DNA of 64,000 nt from Trichoplax adhaerens (GCF_000150275.1 NW_002060947.1:7558482-7622481); one strand, 5' to 3'. Positions 1 to 13,600 are shown, counted from the stretch's first letter. Notes: generated from the sequence alone by a model not told the origin. A program made the numbers and translations.

Positions 1-1897
1 TCTATATTTCGGCTGAAATGGTGGCTACCCAATGAAGGACATGGAGACTTTGTGAGAGTCATCATCGTCGACTTTTAGTTCATACTGTATTGCATATGGT
101 ACCGATACAGGGCTTTGAGTTTATACTAAACAAGGGTACTATCCATTACTTTCCATTTTGATAGTACGGCACAGCTATAGGCGTTGAGTACAAGGCCATT
201 TTATTCCATACGTGATAGAGCACAGTAGACTAGCGTATACTTTACAGCAGCATCTTGGCTGATCCTCCCTGATCTTAGCAACATAATAACCGACTCCAGC
301 TAAGGTTGATCAGCTCCTTCCTTATTAATTATTTTTCCACAATGGAGAAATAAATTGGATAGACGAGAAATAAAAGATTCTCATATCGCAGTGGTGTTTA
401 CAAGTGAAAGTAGAAGTTCGTCTTTAATACTTTACCGTTAAGTATACCGTTCGTAATCGATAATACTAAATGAGACTAATAAATAAGTAATACAATCGAA
501 GTAGGGCTCATTGGAATGACTATTCTGATCCAAAATTGATGATGATCACAATATGGATAAGTGTTAACCAAAAGCACTTCCAGCTTGTCAATATGGACGT
601 AATAGCTAATTGCTTGTGACGTGAAGTGAAGTGATTAAACTCATTTCTTGTACGAATTCTTTATTTAAATCAACTTGTCTAGTTTTTGTATGTTACAGCC
701 TCAGATATAGTAGAGATTACTATTTATAACTCGTATAGTTAATAGCTATCGCGTACGAATAAAGAATGATAACAACTTGATCGACTTGACTGAAATGAAT
801 TAAGAAGGAGATACTACGCAAAGTATAAAGAGCGAGGGATATACTAGTTATACTCAAATTAAGCTGTCGATTATTAGAAGATTGTAAGATCATATCGACT
901 GATGCTGCGCTATGAACGATAAAAAAGTTTGGAAATAAAGCGTAAAAGCTAATTGTAATAGGGTTTCAACATTATTGTACTATTAGATAAAATCGAAATT
1001 GGATTGATCTGTAATGCTAATCAAATGAATCAAACTTGCTTGGCAGAATCATTGTTAAGAAAAGAAAACAAGCAATTACTCGATAGTTAGGTTAATGGTG
1101 TGATTATGATAACCAAACAAAAAAGGCTTTCGACTATTCTTGGCCTTGTAGTTCACATCCTGTTAAATGATTAAGTATTCTAATTTTGAACTCAGTAGCA
1201 ATAATAACTTACAATGAGTTAGCGTAGACTTGGCGGTGAACAAGTAGCTATCTTAGAGAAATTTTCTACATTACGTGTCAATTGATGTTAAAACTTTTTT
1301 TTATGATTGTATCGCAACGATAGATCGATAAACCTCGTTATACGCCTAAATAAATTGTTCAAGTATTTGAATAGTTCGATGTCAAGTTCTAGCGAAGACA
1401 GTAAAATCAGGACAACAACAGCGAGAGTTATTCAATGAAACTACTAAGGCATAATCTGGTGAAGCTAGCCGCAATGATATAAAGATAACCTATTAACAGA
1501 GTTTAATTATATATAATCATAGGAAATATTGAACAAAGTAGCGACTTATTTTCAGAGGTTGTACAATAATGACGTAACTGTTGGAACTTTCCGCAAGCGT
1601 ATAGAAAAGCTTAGTGATGCATAACTACAGTAAAGTCAATCGGCCAAGATCGATCAATCATGGTGTAAAATGGCTCAATTGAAATGCTTGTAGTGTAAGT
1701 GTATGATTGCTTATAAAACTGTATTATGGGCAGTGGGAGACACTGGCTAGCTTTACAACACAGCTATAAAAGTGGATTCGATCGATTGAGATTCATCAAC
1801 AGTAAATCATATCCTTCCTTACAGTTATATACCAGGCAAAATGAAATAACAAGCTAGTTAAGGAAATATTACGAAATGAAATTATGATATAACTTAC
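1..1897. other. Non-coding stretch left of gene 1 exon 6
   Basis: No recognisable coding exon was found on either strand. In the other four paralogs exon 6 is followed by exon 7, with a start resembling VIEFFK and an end resembling IREAHE, between about 180 bp and 2.1 kb further along. That exon is not visible here. The stretch is either a long intron 6 of gene 1, with the rest of the gene off the window, or it lies beyond a truncated gene 1. No strong repeat was seen. Confidence 0.5.
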
Positions 1898-4800
1898 GCT
1901 TTTAACAAAGATAGAGTCTGCTCCTAGGCCTTTAACACGGACAGTATTTGATGCAGCATCAATACCATTGTATTGGCAGGTGTAAGTTACCACTCGCGAT
2001 TCCTATATTGAATTAAAATCCCATTGCAATTAAAACGTATGTTTGCCTAAATAGACGTAGAAAAATTTAGCAAATTTATGAAACACTGAATAAAAAAGAG
2101 AGTAAAATGGTTGTCTATGGACGATATTAAAGAGTTAAATGAGACACAAATTGATGAAATTAGTAGTATTTATATGTATTTGCTAAATGGAAGTAGCATA
2201 TAGGATAATAATTGATTCAACACTTGTTATAACCGCGTTTAGAGTAGAGAATATTGCAATCAATGTTGTGATTTTACGCCATAGGACAAATGGTTAATCA
2301 TTCTTGAAATGATAGCAATCATAAAAATGAATAAAAAGTATGAAGCAAAGGTTATGCTCGATGAGTCTAAGGAAATAGCCATACGAGCTATTGCCGATGA
2401 AGTTTTCATTTGTGGTGGAGTAAAAGGCAGTAAGTACTGACTAAAAGTTTGGATGCAAGCAGGAATTGTTGATGATGATGGAAAGGATAAACAAGCACCA
2501 AAATACTCAATAATTTCATGTTGTGACTTTTTATCTATAATTTCTTATAAGTGATTACACTTTGAATGGTTCAATTAACAGTCCAAGCACATTATTCGGC
2601 AACTTTCATCCACCTTACTCTTCTTTACTGCTCGTTAGGTAAGCAGATTTATTGATTTTTGTTTAATGTGACCGATCGGTAGTTCTACCAGCCCCCGCCC
2701 CCAACCATCTCCTGTATACTTTTAGCAAAACGATTCTTTCGTCGTCAAGGCAGTATGATTTGAGGAAGAGAATTGTTGCTATTACCAATGCATTTTCAAG
2801 CTAGCAGTAAAGTTGACGTTGTTTTCCTATTACAGTAGATGCTGTAAGATCCAGTGTTGAATTACTATTCCATCCATACCTCAAGATCGATCAATGTGAT
2901 AATACAACGCAAAGAATGTCAAAAGGGGAAGTGGCTTTGATTTGGAAAGTTGAATCAAAAAATGAGGACAACTACGATTGTCAGGCAAAAAATAAGCCAA
3001 AATGAACATCATAACAACAGCAGGACTATCAGATTAGTATTACTAGGACTACCAATAATCATAGCATAGAATTCATCATTTAAATCTACCGAGATGTGGA
3101 TCGTATAAGCAGGAAGAAAGATGCGCTGAAGAATTCAAGTTTGTTGTTTTGAAAATGAACATGGGAATCCTGCACGAGTCAAGGACAGCAAAAGCATCGC
3201 CAGCAGACTCTACAGTAGTCAACAGTACGGTATCAAACACAACCCTAAAAGGCAGCGGCGACGGCTCTCCGGTCACCCACTACAACAAATGATTGAAAAG
3301 GGGCGGTCGGATCGTCAACCACGATCTCTACTACACTTCATCGCATCGAACAATGGATATCGATACCGTTATTAGTACCAGTATGGACCGTTATTAGTAC
3401 CGGTATGGACCGGTAGAGTGATTGGACAAGTCCAACGGTACAGTATCGTGGGTTTGGTTTTGACTCAGTACGTCACTCTGATACGGTCAATCGCCGGAAT
3501 CGGTCATTCCCCGCGTTGGACCCAAACAACGCTACCAGACCTCCTAACAGTTACGCAGTATCCAGCTCGATTTGATCCAGTTGGTCTGTTTTCACCTACT
3601 CTCATCTACTCGACTAGCCCGTTATTTATCTAGAATTACAGCTAGCTAAAGTCTTGGCAGTTTGAAGTTCTCCTGACAGTTACGCAGTATCCAGCTCGAT
3701 TTGATCCAGTTGGTCTGTTTTCACCTACTCTCATCTACTCGACTAGCCCGTTATTTACCTAGAATTACAGCTAGCTAAAGTCTTGGCAGTTTGAAGTTCT
3801 CCTAACAGTTACGCAGTATCCAGCTCGATTTAATCCAGCTGGTCTGTTTTCACCTACTCTCATCTACTTTACTAGCCCCTTATATACCTAGAATTACAGC
3901 TAGCTAAAGTCTTGGCAGTTTGAAGTTCTCCTAACAGTTACGCAGTATCCAGCTCGATTTGATCCAGCTGGTCTATTTTCACCTACTCTCATCTATTTGA
4001 CTAGCCCTTTATTTACCTAGAATTACAGTTAGATAAAGTCTTGGCAGTTTGAAGTTCTCCTAATAGTTACGCAGTATCCAGCTCGATTTGATCCAGCTGG
4101 TCTGTTTTCACCTACTCTCATCTACTTGACTAGCCCCTTATTTACCTAGAATTACAGTTAGATAAAGTCTTGGCAGTTTGAAGTTCTCCTAATAGTTACG
4201 CAGTATCCAGCTCGATTTGATCCAGTTGGTCTGTTTTCACCTACTCTCATCTACTTGACTAGCCCCTTATTTACCTAGAATTACAGCTAGCTAAAGTCTT
4301 GGCAGTTTGAAGTTCTTTGATATGCGACGATAGAAGCAATCGTCAAAGATAGATCGATTATGCACTGTAGATAGATTGTATCATTGTGCTTAGATATGTC
4401 ATCAATTAACATGAAAGATACTACAGGTAAAGACTACTGTCGTCAAGACAAAACGACGAGTATGAGAAAGTCGCGGCAATTTAGAGTTCTCCTTTTTCTT
4501 AGATATGTAACGATAGAAGCAATCATCAAAAATAGATCGATTATACATATATTGGTCATTCCCCAGCAAATGACCGATTCCCGGGATTGATCACAGAATA
4601 ATGAAGTGTAAAGAGCTCACTGACTATAAACGTATGATAGTAACGGTACATTTTCGTAAAGTATCTTAAGTGAGAAGGTTATGCTATCACAAAATAATAC
4701 ATTTCAAAGACAGGATAATGAAATCGATTTATGGCATCATGTAAATACATTACCGGTACTTGCTTACTAGATCAACTCTATATTGTTACTGTTTACTAAA

Positions 4801-7530
4801 ATAATTATCACTATTTAGCAAGGAGTTGAGAAAAAAATTGAAAGAAATTGTTGTGTGTATCACATATCTCACATAAAAGTTACTGGGAAGTTTAGTATAG
4901 CAAAGGAAAAGCATAGTATGAATAAGTATCAACTAATCTTCATTCCAAACCGTTATCCTCATCTGTCTTTAACTTTGGTAAAACGCTACTGTATACTATG
5001 AGACTAGCTGTTAAATATATATAGATAATTTAGTAACTATATTGTAATAGGCCAAAAAAAATACAGCATGTTCAAGTTCTTAATAAATAGCTCGGAAATA
5101 CCTGCAGTTCACTATTTGCTGAAAGTATTACATCAATATAACATCAACTAGTCAGTCAAGAAAGTAATACATGCCAGCATATCTTTGGTTTTAGCGTATA
5201 CTACTCATGTCATCAGTAGTAACACAATTCGTCATAAATCTAAATCAGATTTTATCCCTGGTTTTGTCGTCAATCATAGTCTCATAGCACTAAATTGTCA
5301 TAGCTTTAATTAATGACTCATTATTCTACTGATTTACTGAGCACTCTTAATTAGATATCTTGCAAGAATTACTACTATCTAAATATGAAACTCTGTCAGA
5401 TGCTATTGATTGGGTCGTAGAAAAAGATGAAATTATTCACTCTAAGTAAAATCCATAACGCAAGGATATGTATGTACTGTATATAGCATGAAGAATATAT
5501 CCTATTTTCAATTTTTCGTACCGGAAATCTTCCTAGTATACACTGTTTCAACATATCCATTTTTTCTGCTGCTTCAGTGGTCGTTTCAGAGAAGTTTTCC
5601 TTAACTTCATCGGGTAACGTTGATAGAAAAGTCTGATCACGAACTAAAAATAACGCTGAAAGAATAATTCGAGGATAAATTGAGAACTTGAATTTGGATA
5701 TTTATGATAGTAATTACCTATCAGTTTAAGCAATTCTATTACGCAAAGTAGGATGAATACTCCGTATGGATCAAAAATAAAAATCGACGAAAATCAATAA
5801 TTAAATAATACAAGTAATTCATAAATAATAATGTTTGCGATACCATTTGGGTTAGCGTTACGGAATGCGCCATGAATAATTTCCATCTCAGTGATAGAGG
5901 TACCAAAAATCCAACCATATTCTTGTGCTAAGTACTGAGGAACCTCTGATATTTGGGGAATCCAACCGGTACGATGACTACATATTAACGTATAAAGCAT
6001 ATAGTTGCGTTATAAAGTTAGCTGCCTCTGTTAAATGAATACGATAATGGAGTAAGTATAGTAGGCCGAATTAACAGTTTGCGTTACATTAAATTAAACT
6101 TTAATGTAAGTATAAATCATAGCATTTCATGAACCAAACTTTAAATTTTCTAGACTAGATCACTTAAGCCAAACTTAATATAGCCATAAATTAATTTATG
6201 GATAATCTCAACATAGTCTAAAATTTCACGGCAATAAAAACTATTTCATAAATTTGTGTATGTGCATGCTAACCTGGAAAGATTTATAAAGAATGGCCAT
6301 TGATTATCTTCATAACATCGATCAATTTCTCCAAGACATATTTTCAGTGTTTCTTCTGAAGTAGCTTCTTTAGGCACGCCCTAATCAAGCATTAGTTTAT
6401 TTACTTGCGGTTAAGAAATAACTCAATTTATAGCCTCAATACGCTATTTTATTTCATTAAGATAACTACTATCCTTTCTATAAGATAAATTGCCGGTTAC
6501 TTATTCATTAATCAGGTGTAAAATTATCAATAGCTTCAGCGAAAATTAGGAAATATTATTTTCGGAGTTAGCTAAATTACTTTAGTACGGTAATAATGGT
6601 ACTCGTAAACTGAATTGAGTAACATTAATAAATAGTATATCATTCTCAATATAAGGCAATATTCTACCCATAGCTATGAGCTACTATCAGAATTATTCCT
6701 TCACAATGCTCACAGTAAAATTATGCACCGTATTATAGATGCTAGTTTCGTCTTTAGACGATATTTACTGTATTTCAAACTAATAATAAAATAATCTAAG
6801 CAGTTGATTATGCTTACAATCATGGTTTGCATTGGAATAAAAGTAAAATATTACCATTAATAATATTATTACACTTGGTGAGACATTCGATTAACTTACC
6901 CAGCGTAAATCACATTCAATTAAGTGCAACTTTAGCTTTTCGCACCATATTCTTAATTCAGGGAAGACCTTGATCATAGATGACCGCCAAATAGCATCTA
7001 ATTAGTACTCACATTCAATACATTCGAAAAAAATTTATCATTATTCTGATATGTTATCCTAAAATTCTCATTTAACTGCCTTTTCCCTATGAAAACTATT
7101 CATAAATAGTAAGGGCTATTAAGTACAGTCTACATACTTGTTTGACCAAAATTTCTCTTTCAGCATGGAAATCTTTAAATGTTGAAGATACAAATAAGCG
7201 TATCGTCTTCCAGCCACGTCTTTTGATTACTGGCTTTATCTCAGTTTCATTACGAATTGATGTTGCTCGAACACAGTCCCAACATTCTCTCAGACTAGCT
7301 GGTTTACATTCGGATACCTCTTGTAGCGATAGTGAAGGCTTGGGTGGCAAATCTGACCACAATATAGTAAATGTCTCGATAGATCCCGATGCCTTCCTCA
7401 CCTGAATCGATCTACGTCTAGACGATGCCGTCGAAACATCCGTTGCCGTGCTAGAAGGAGGAGGCTTATTCCTTGCTGTAGGTAGATTATCATCCACAAC
7501 CTTTAAACTCTTACTAGACGAACAACCCAT
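1898..7530 (-). CDS. Gene 1: nephrocystin-3-like DUF4062-NACHT-TPR protein, N-terminal part only (3' end not in window)
   Basis: Six coding exons are visible, in transcription order: 7138-7530, 6900-6968, 6274-6380, 5844-5977, 5522-5655, 1898-2002. All borders are GT..AG and match the other paralogs in position and phase. The start at 7530 gives MGCSSSK, a predicted N-myristoylation site (Gly2) plus palmitoylation site (Cys3). A Ser/Thr/Arg-rich linker follows (about residues 10-55). From about residue 108 comes the DUF4062-type domain: TIRLFVSSTFKDFHAERE, then ECDLRW, GVPKEATSEET, ICLGEIDRCYED, EYGWIFGTSITEMEIIHGAF and ALFLVRD. Family knowledge: DUF4062 domains sit N-terminal to STAND NTPases in nephrocystin-3, NWD1 and TEP1 relatives. 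The NACHT and TPR parts, exons 7-24 elsewhere, are not found, so the gene continues left of the window or is truncated. ECWDCVRATS in exon 1 groups it with gene 2. Intron 5 (2003-5521) is unusually long and carries repeats and foreign-looking coding remnants. Confidence 0.82.
2285..2550 (+). pseudogene. Decayed plus-strand coding remnant of unknown family
   Basis: A plus-strand reading frame through about 2285-2550 gives protein-like sequence (EAKVMLDESKEIAIRAIADE, then FICGGVKGSKY), interrupted by one TGA near 2438, and then LKVWMQAGIVDDDGKDKQ. The composition is unlike the translated noise around it. The TGA sits where a Trp (TGG) would read naturally. It lies antisense inside intron 5 of gene 1. 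I do not recognise the family. It may be one exon of a dead gene, possibly together with 2836-3005. A chance open frame is possible. Confidence 0.3.
2836..3005 (+). pseudogene. Possible second decayed plus-strand exon
   Basis: After an acceptor-like TTACAG ending at 2835, an open frame of about 55 codons runs to a TGA at 3003-3005. It includes KGEVALIWKVESKNEDNYDC, which has plausible protein composition. It lies about 300 bp downstream of the 2285-2550 remnant on the same strand, so the two could be exons of one dead gene inserted in intron 5 of gene 1. The family is not recognised. The DNYDCQAKN ending faintly recalls an Ig-domain Y-x-C motif, but that is not enough to name it. Confidence 0.25.
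3365..3408. repeat. Two-copy 22-bp direct repeat
   Basis: Two adjacent 22-bp units (3365-3386 and 3387-3408) differ at one base (ACCGTTATTAGTACCRGTATGG). They lie in a locally less AT-rich block just before the 129-bp minisatellite. Confidence 0.8.
3541..4314. repeat. 129-bp minisatellite, six copies
   Basis: Six head-to-tail units of exactly 129 bp start at 3541, 3670, 3799, 3928, 4057 and 4186. Each begins CTCCTAACAGTTACGCAG or a close variant. They differ by a handful of substitutions and no length change, so the expansion is recent. The unit length is a multiple of three, but stop codons (TAG in the CCTAGAATT part) interrupt the open frame that enters from 3418, so I read it as non-coding satellite. 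It lies in intron 5 of gene 1. Confidence 0.95.
4315..4550. repeat. Two diverged copies of a ~180-bp unit beside the minisatellite
   Basis: GATAGAAGCAATCGTCAAAG near 4329 recurs with changes near 4511, followed in both by ATAGATCGATTAT. The segment before the second copy carries TTTAGAGTTCTCC, resembling the end of the 129-bp unit, so this looks like an older, decayed part of the same satellite system. Confidence 0.6.
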
Positions 7531-10500
7531 GATGCAGGATTACTCTAAACTTGGAATTATATACGAATTTATCGTATCTATACTATCAAAATAAAGGATT
7601 GGCTTGCTAAATATGTATAAAATATAAATCGTGAACCAGAAATTTAGAATCGGGTTGATCTCGTTACTTTTTGAAATAAAACAACACCAAAATTGGGGTT
7701 ACTAATGATTAACGAGCGAAATAATAATTAGTACTCATGTACTGCATTATTAATAAACTATGAAGTTATATGAAACATTCTTTTCTAAATCGAAGAATTA
7801 ACAATAAAGTAATCGATGCCATAAACAAAAGTTATTGAGAAACAGTTTTATTTCTACTCATTAAATGATATTGGAAAGTAAAAATGAAGTTCAAAAAATT
7901 AAAAACAGGTGAGATCGTGGAATTCAGAACCCCTGACGGGAATTTGAGATGCTCACCATTGAGTTGTGCCTTTCATGTAATTATTACTAATGGTCTCAAA
8001 TATATAGTTAAAATTGACAGCTTGAAATAGTATTCGTATTCGATACCTTGTAACAATTTTTCAATTAACTAAGAAACCTTCAGTATTTCTTAAATCATCT
8101 AATGGTGTATACTGTATATATCATAACCAACGTATTTACAGCATGTAGGTAGGCATGCTAGTAAATCTGAGTGTATTACAAAAATGATAGGATTTTAAAA
8201 CCATCTTTCATCGTCATCATCATTATATAAGACTATAGTACGTCATATCCAAGTACAACTGTTTATAAAAATCGTGATTGGAAATTTTTGTAGTTTTTAA
8301 ACGTATATTATAGTATTTACATCACTTACGGATGTCACTGTAACCTTACAATTATAGCACGACTGCATTTATTAATTAATTTAGAATGTTGATGACTGAT
8401 TTTTGGCTTATACCATTGATAATCACTTCATGAAATGTGGTATCATTCGTTACAGGAAAAATATTTTACATATTTCAGATAAACTAGCTTGCTGGCTTAT
8501 AGTATTACGAGCTAAGTCATGTATTATTAATGCTAGCTATATTTAATAATAGTATGCTGTTGATAGTGGCATATAAAGTTTACTTACCAGAAAGACTAAA
8601 TAGATTACCAGATGTGATTTCTAGAAAGACGATACTCCAATATTTCTGATTTATTAATAGTAAAATAAGTTATTAGATTGAACAATCATCAATTTGCGTC
8701 TAAGGTAAAGTAATTCTTTACTAAACGCATTTCCATACGGAGATGTTATATCTAGGTTAAGAATAATATAATTGATTGTGTCCCGTCACTAATCCTGTAT
8801 GCGGTGGCAATGTTAAAATTAGACAAAATAGGATTGACCACTGTCGCTATGGCTACTTAATTCAGTCCAAGAAGGCAGTAATGTAAGCATGCGTATAATA
8901 AGTTATAGCTCTTTCATCAAACAAATAACTGGTTAAAATTTTATAATTTAATTGTTTGGTGTTATTATTTGCGAGCGAGAATAATAATAAAGTCGATTGT
9001 TACGATAGATCGTGCTTTAATGAATAGTTCATGGCTGATAGAAAAGAGAACGATATTAACTTTTGATTTTTAAATATGCTATTATTATTTAAATATAATT
9101 AGATGATTACCTTGGATCTTACTTAAATTATGTAAATTAGAATTAGGTATAATTATGAAGCATAAGTATTTTACAATATCATAATATTTTCACGAGAATT
9201 TTATAATATTATTTTTTTATGTCATTAATATTTTGAGTTATTCTATTATAGGTATAAATTCTCCAAATTCATACCTTTCCGTAGTAGCCAATGATATAAT
9301 TTTGATCTCATGTTGTCCGCTTATAACAGAACTATTTTTGCAGTAATAATTAAGCATAAGTCCTCTAAATTTATACTTTTACTTTATAGCTAATGGCACA
9401 ACTTCAATCTCAAATTATCGGCTATAAATGCTTGCAGCTATATTATTTTTATAAAATAATGAAGCGTGAATTCACAGGACTTCCTTTATAGCTAGTGACA
9501 TAACTTTGATCTTATACTATCCTTGTTACAACTGCTTGCAGCTATATTAAATTTGTATAAATAGTTAAGCTTAAATCATCCAAATTAAGATATTTACTTT
9601 ATAGCTAATGAGCTTACTTTGATCTCATATTATTAATCGCTAGTAACTATACTATTTTTGTAAAAATTGTAGCATATACTTATAAATATAGTACAGTCTA
9701 TTCTTAGCTAAAGTTATTTTTCACTGCACTATAGCATAACTCACTCACTTTAATTATCTTGCTCAATTAAAATAAAAAGCATCAGACTCAAAATCGTTTT
9801 GTTCAGTAATATCATTATAAACTTTCTGCATGCCTTAAATTGGATACGTTGATCGAGATGTTTGAATTATTCTGATGTTTAAGTTCATACGATGTAAACG
9901 AATCGGAAGCACGTACAGTTTAGGGAAAATCTTAATTGCTGTAGTAATAACAACTATATATAACCTTTTGATATCTCCAATATTTTATATTGTCAAATAT
10001 TTAAAATTTTAGGCTGTACGGCTAAATTAAAAAGTATTACAGAAATTTAGAAAAATTAAGAAAAATTAATCTAACGAAATTTATTTCATTTTTAGTATCA
10101 TAATAAGGATTAATACTAGCATAAATGTCGATCATGTTAATACAGCACAATATTATGCTTCCATAAGAATGAGTAGATATGCATGGATGTATGTAATAAA
10201 ACAATCTTAGTTCCATAAAGATTTGACGGAATAGAGTATTCTTTAGCAAACGTATAACGTATAACCATTAAAACGATCGATTGCAAAGCAACTCAGTTAT
10301 TTCGTCAGTTTAAAAGATCTTAGCATCTTCGATAACAGATATTCTTTAGATTATATATTTTATACTACATTATGAATTTAATCTCAATAAATAATTTAAT
10401 TCGCCTAGAGAATGGTAACTAAACCAATTAAAAGTATTTAAAGATGATAAATATCGTTCAAGAAGAAAATACTACATACAGGTAAATTATCTCAATACGA

Positions 10501-10644
10501 TACGGATACCTGAATGCTAGTAATGCACGAATTGATGATATCAAGTGCTTAATTGGACCTAATTGAACGCAAGTTTGGTAACGTAAATATTACTCGCTAG
10601 TGCGGTAATCAATTGATAATAAAAGAATCGCTTCGAAAATTATA
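7531..10644. other. Intergenic region between gene 2 stop and gene 1 start
   Basis: About 3.1 kb of very AT-rich DNA with stops in all frames and no recognisable exon. It should hold the gene 1 promoter and 5' UTR near 7531 and the gene 2 3' UTR below 10645. No element could be pinned down beyond the tandem repeat at 9240-9690. Confidence 0.6.
9240..9690. repeat. Degenerate ~110-bp tandem repeat, four copies
   Basis: Four diverged units are anchored on a TTTATAGCTAATG-like core near 9276, 9386, 9486 and 9600. Each is followed by a TTGATCTCATA-like segment and an AACTATATTATTTTTGTA-like segment. Strong divergence indicates an old array. It is non-coding. Confidence 0.7.
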
Positions 10645-13600
10645 TTATTTCTCAGCTTCGATTTGTGATGCAATAAGTTTGAAACCTGGTTCGTCAAGCA
10701 CTGATTTATATCGAAGTGTTGAAGGATGTGAAGGCCCGAAAACCTATTCAAGTAATAAATACACAATTATATATAGTTATCACTACTCGCAATACGGCAT
10801 TATAGCTATAAATGGAAGTATTTTCATATAAACATTCAAGAATATATTAAAAATTTTACTCAAAAGTTATTAAGCCACGGTTTAACAAAGTATACCTCTG
10901 CTTTGATATCATACGCTCTCTTAAAGTACTTGTAGGCCTGCCGTTTATCACGAGATTCCAAGCTAATAGCCATATTAAAGATTATTCTTGCTGTCAGTTT
11001 ATGATATTCTCCATAGGCTTGCAAACATAGATCTAGAGCTTCGTTGAATATCTAATGTATAAAATAAATTTACTTAGATAAGACAGGAACAATTTTTATT
11101 ATTACTTTAAAATTAAGGTAACAATTTGTGACTGTTAAAAGTTATATTTAATTTTAAGTATCTACTATAATCTAAATCTGCTGCACTGAACACTACATAA
11201 TTATATCAATTTTAATCGACAAGTTCCGCTGTACTTGTTGGTTTAACATAATTTACGGTAAATGTCTACATAGAAGAAAACAGGTGTAACGATATGACAT
11301 ACACATATCAATTTATAATACAAAATATTATTAAGCAATACTAGAAAATCATAGTAAGTGTTAAAGTATGCAAAATCGCCGTTGTATAGCATCGGTAACA
11401 AGAAGTTGAAATTTACAAAATCTTCTATATCATCGAAAAGTGTTCATCTTAAAATACCTTCATTTGCTTATTATATTCACGATCGAAAAGATACGTCGCT
11501 ATATTTTGTAGAGTTTCAGCTTTATGCCCAACATCTTTTAACTATAATGAATACAGTTGTCAAAACGTCAAGAATAATATATTACGCTATAAATTCGGTA
11601 TTAGTAGATATTAACGTTTTAGCAATCAAAATTTTTTAAAGAATATTATTAAAATGCAGCTAATTACCTCATCGAAGATTTGCACACAATTATTACAGTG
11701 ATCTGAGCATCTCGATAAAGCATCTTTAACGGTTAAATCTTGGTAAGGTCTACCGGTTCTCGCAAATGCACCATAATGAAAAGATACACGAAGTTCTAGC
11801 AATCCTAAATGATACTGAAAATAATATATTATGATGCCGTTAGTAGTACTGAACAATCTATACGCGGTATATCATCGTTAACATAATTAGGCAAAATCTA
11901 ATTTATATTCTATATGAGTGTTAGGCATTAATTAGCTCACTTTATTATCATCGCCGGCCAAGTTTTTACGGTAGGAAATTGCCTTTAATCCGGTTTGGAC
12001 AATATCGTAGTCTTTTTTGGTATCTTCTGCACTAATGAAATCCGATAGTTTGCTAGCCTTTAACGAAATATGTAATTGCTTATTAAATGATCTAATTAAA
12101 CAACTTTTCTCTATTGATGTAATAAGACTATAGTCGTCGAATGAAGTTATTAAATTATGTTTTATTCCAAACTTTTACATACGTCACTTTTGATATCGGT
12201 TAAGAGCTCATAAAAACTGGCCAATTTTTCTCTTCTTGCACCAAGTTTTTCGTTTTCTATTTTAATAGCTTCAGTTACCAGTTGTTCAGCCTCATTAAAT
12301 TGCCCAGCACAGCAACTTTTAATAAAATGAGAATTAATTTAAAGTATTCCATGGAATCATGAGAATGATTTCACCATTGTAACCTTTGTCATTAACTTAT
12401 ATTGCTATTAATTTGAAGACATACAAGAAATGAGCCACTTTCCACTTCTTATCCGCCATTTCCTCATCCGATGCACTATTGCTAAGTTGTTCTAATGATT
12501 GTATATACAACGTTGCAGCAGCTGCATAACCTCCAGCCTAGGATAAATTCGATTAATATATTTTAGAAAGGATTATTAGGATATCAATAAGCGCCATTGC
12601 TTACTTTTCGCCAAGATCTCAAGAGTTCGACGTTGTGTTCGTCAGCAGAAAGTTTTTCGAATACAGGCCATTCTAGCAAGCATCTGGCTAAGCGACTGTG
12701 GTCCAATAGTTTTTCTAAATGATACGGAAGTTCCTAAGTGATTCAAGACAATTTAAATTATCATAATTTTAATTTTAATGGTTTTAAAACATGATACTGT
12801 TTTGTATTCGCATAACTTTATGGAACTATTTAAATATCATAGTAGCACCCAACTTATTGCATCCAACTCCTCTGATTTTATAAAGAGTACATGTGTTAAA
12901 TACCGTATGCTATCTCTAAATAAATATTGATGTAAATAATATCATGCTAGGCTGTAGTACTGTATTTAAATGCAATGGTGGGACTATATATTTAATATTG
13001 ACGGGTAGGTATAGATATATGTCCAATAAGTTATCACATGGCTACATACTTATACATTAATTACATGTATGTAGATTTTGATAACACTATTCATTGCAAA
13101 TTATTGATAGAAAGAAGATAAGAAAATTCTTAACGCACTGTTAATTATACCTATATTAATAAATAGCCTTGCAACTTGAATATTTTCAAATTGTTGATTT
13201 CATTCATGTAACCAATTAATTGGCTTACCTCAGCTTTGCGATCATGATTATCTACTTGTTCAAAATATTCTGCTAATTTTCCATGCCACCACGTGTATAA
13301 GAATGTTCGATAATCTTCTGAATCTTTCTTAAAGTACCTTTTAAACGATATTTGTTATAAGACATAAAATTAAACAACAATGTAAAGACTACTGTAACAA
13401 CTCCAGGATCAAAATAGAAATTAGCATCATACAATCTGAGGATGCAATTCAAGAAACTAAAAGCACTCTTATAACGAATAAAATTAATTTGATTTCTAAC
13501 TTTTTTCTGACAGCTTTACTCATTGCTCGATGATAGAAATCCAATCTGCCTTCGCCACTATCACCGCAAGGTCGCAGGAAAGGTTTTAACGCACGATAAA

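Noticed and set aside
3418-3633. 71-codon plus-strand ORF running into the 129-bp minisatellite
   Set aside because: It ends at a stop inside the first repeat unit and shows no protein motif. The satellite explains the open frame.
7142-7405. Plus-strand ORF opposite exon 1 of gene 1, with similar ones opposite exon 1 of gene 3 and exon 14 of genes 3-5
   Set aside because: These are antisense shadows of conserved coding exons. Their similarity between copies follows from the sense strand.
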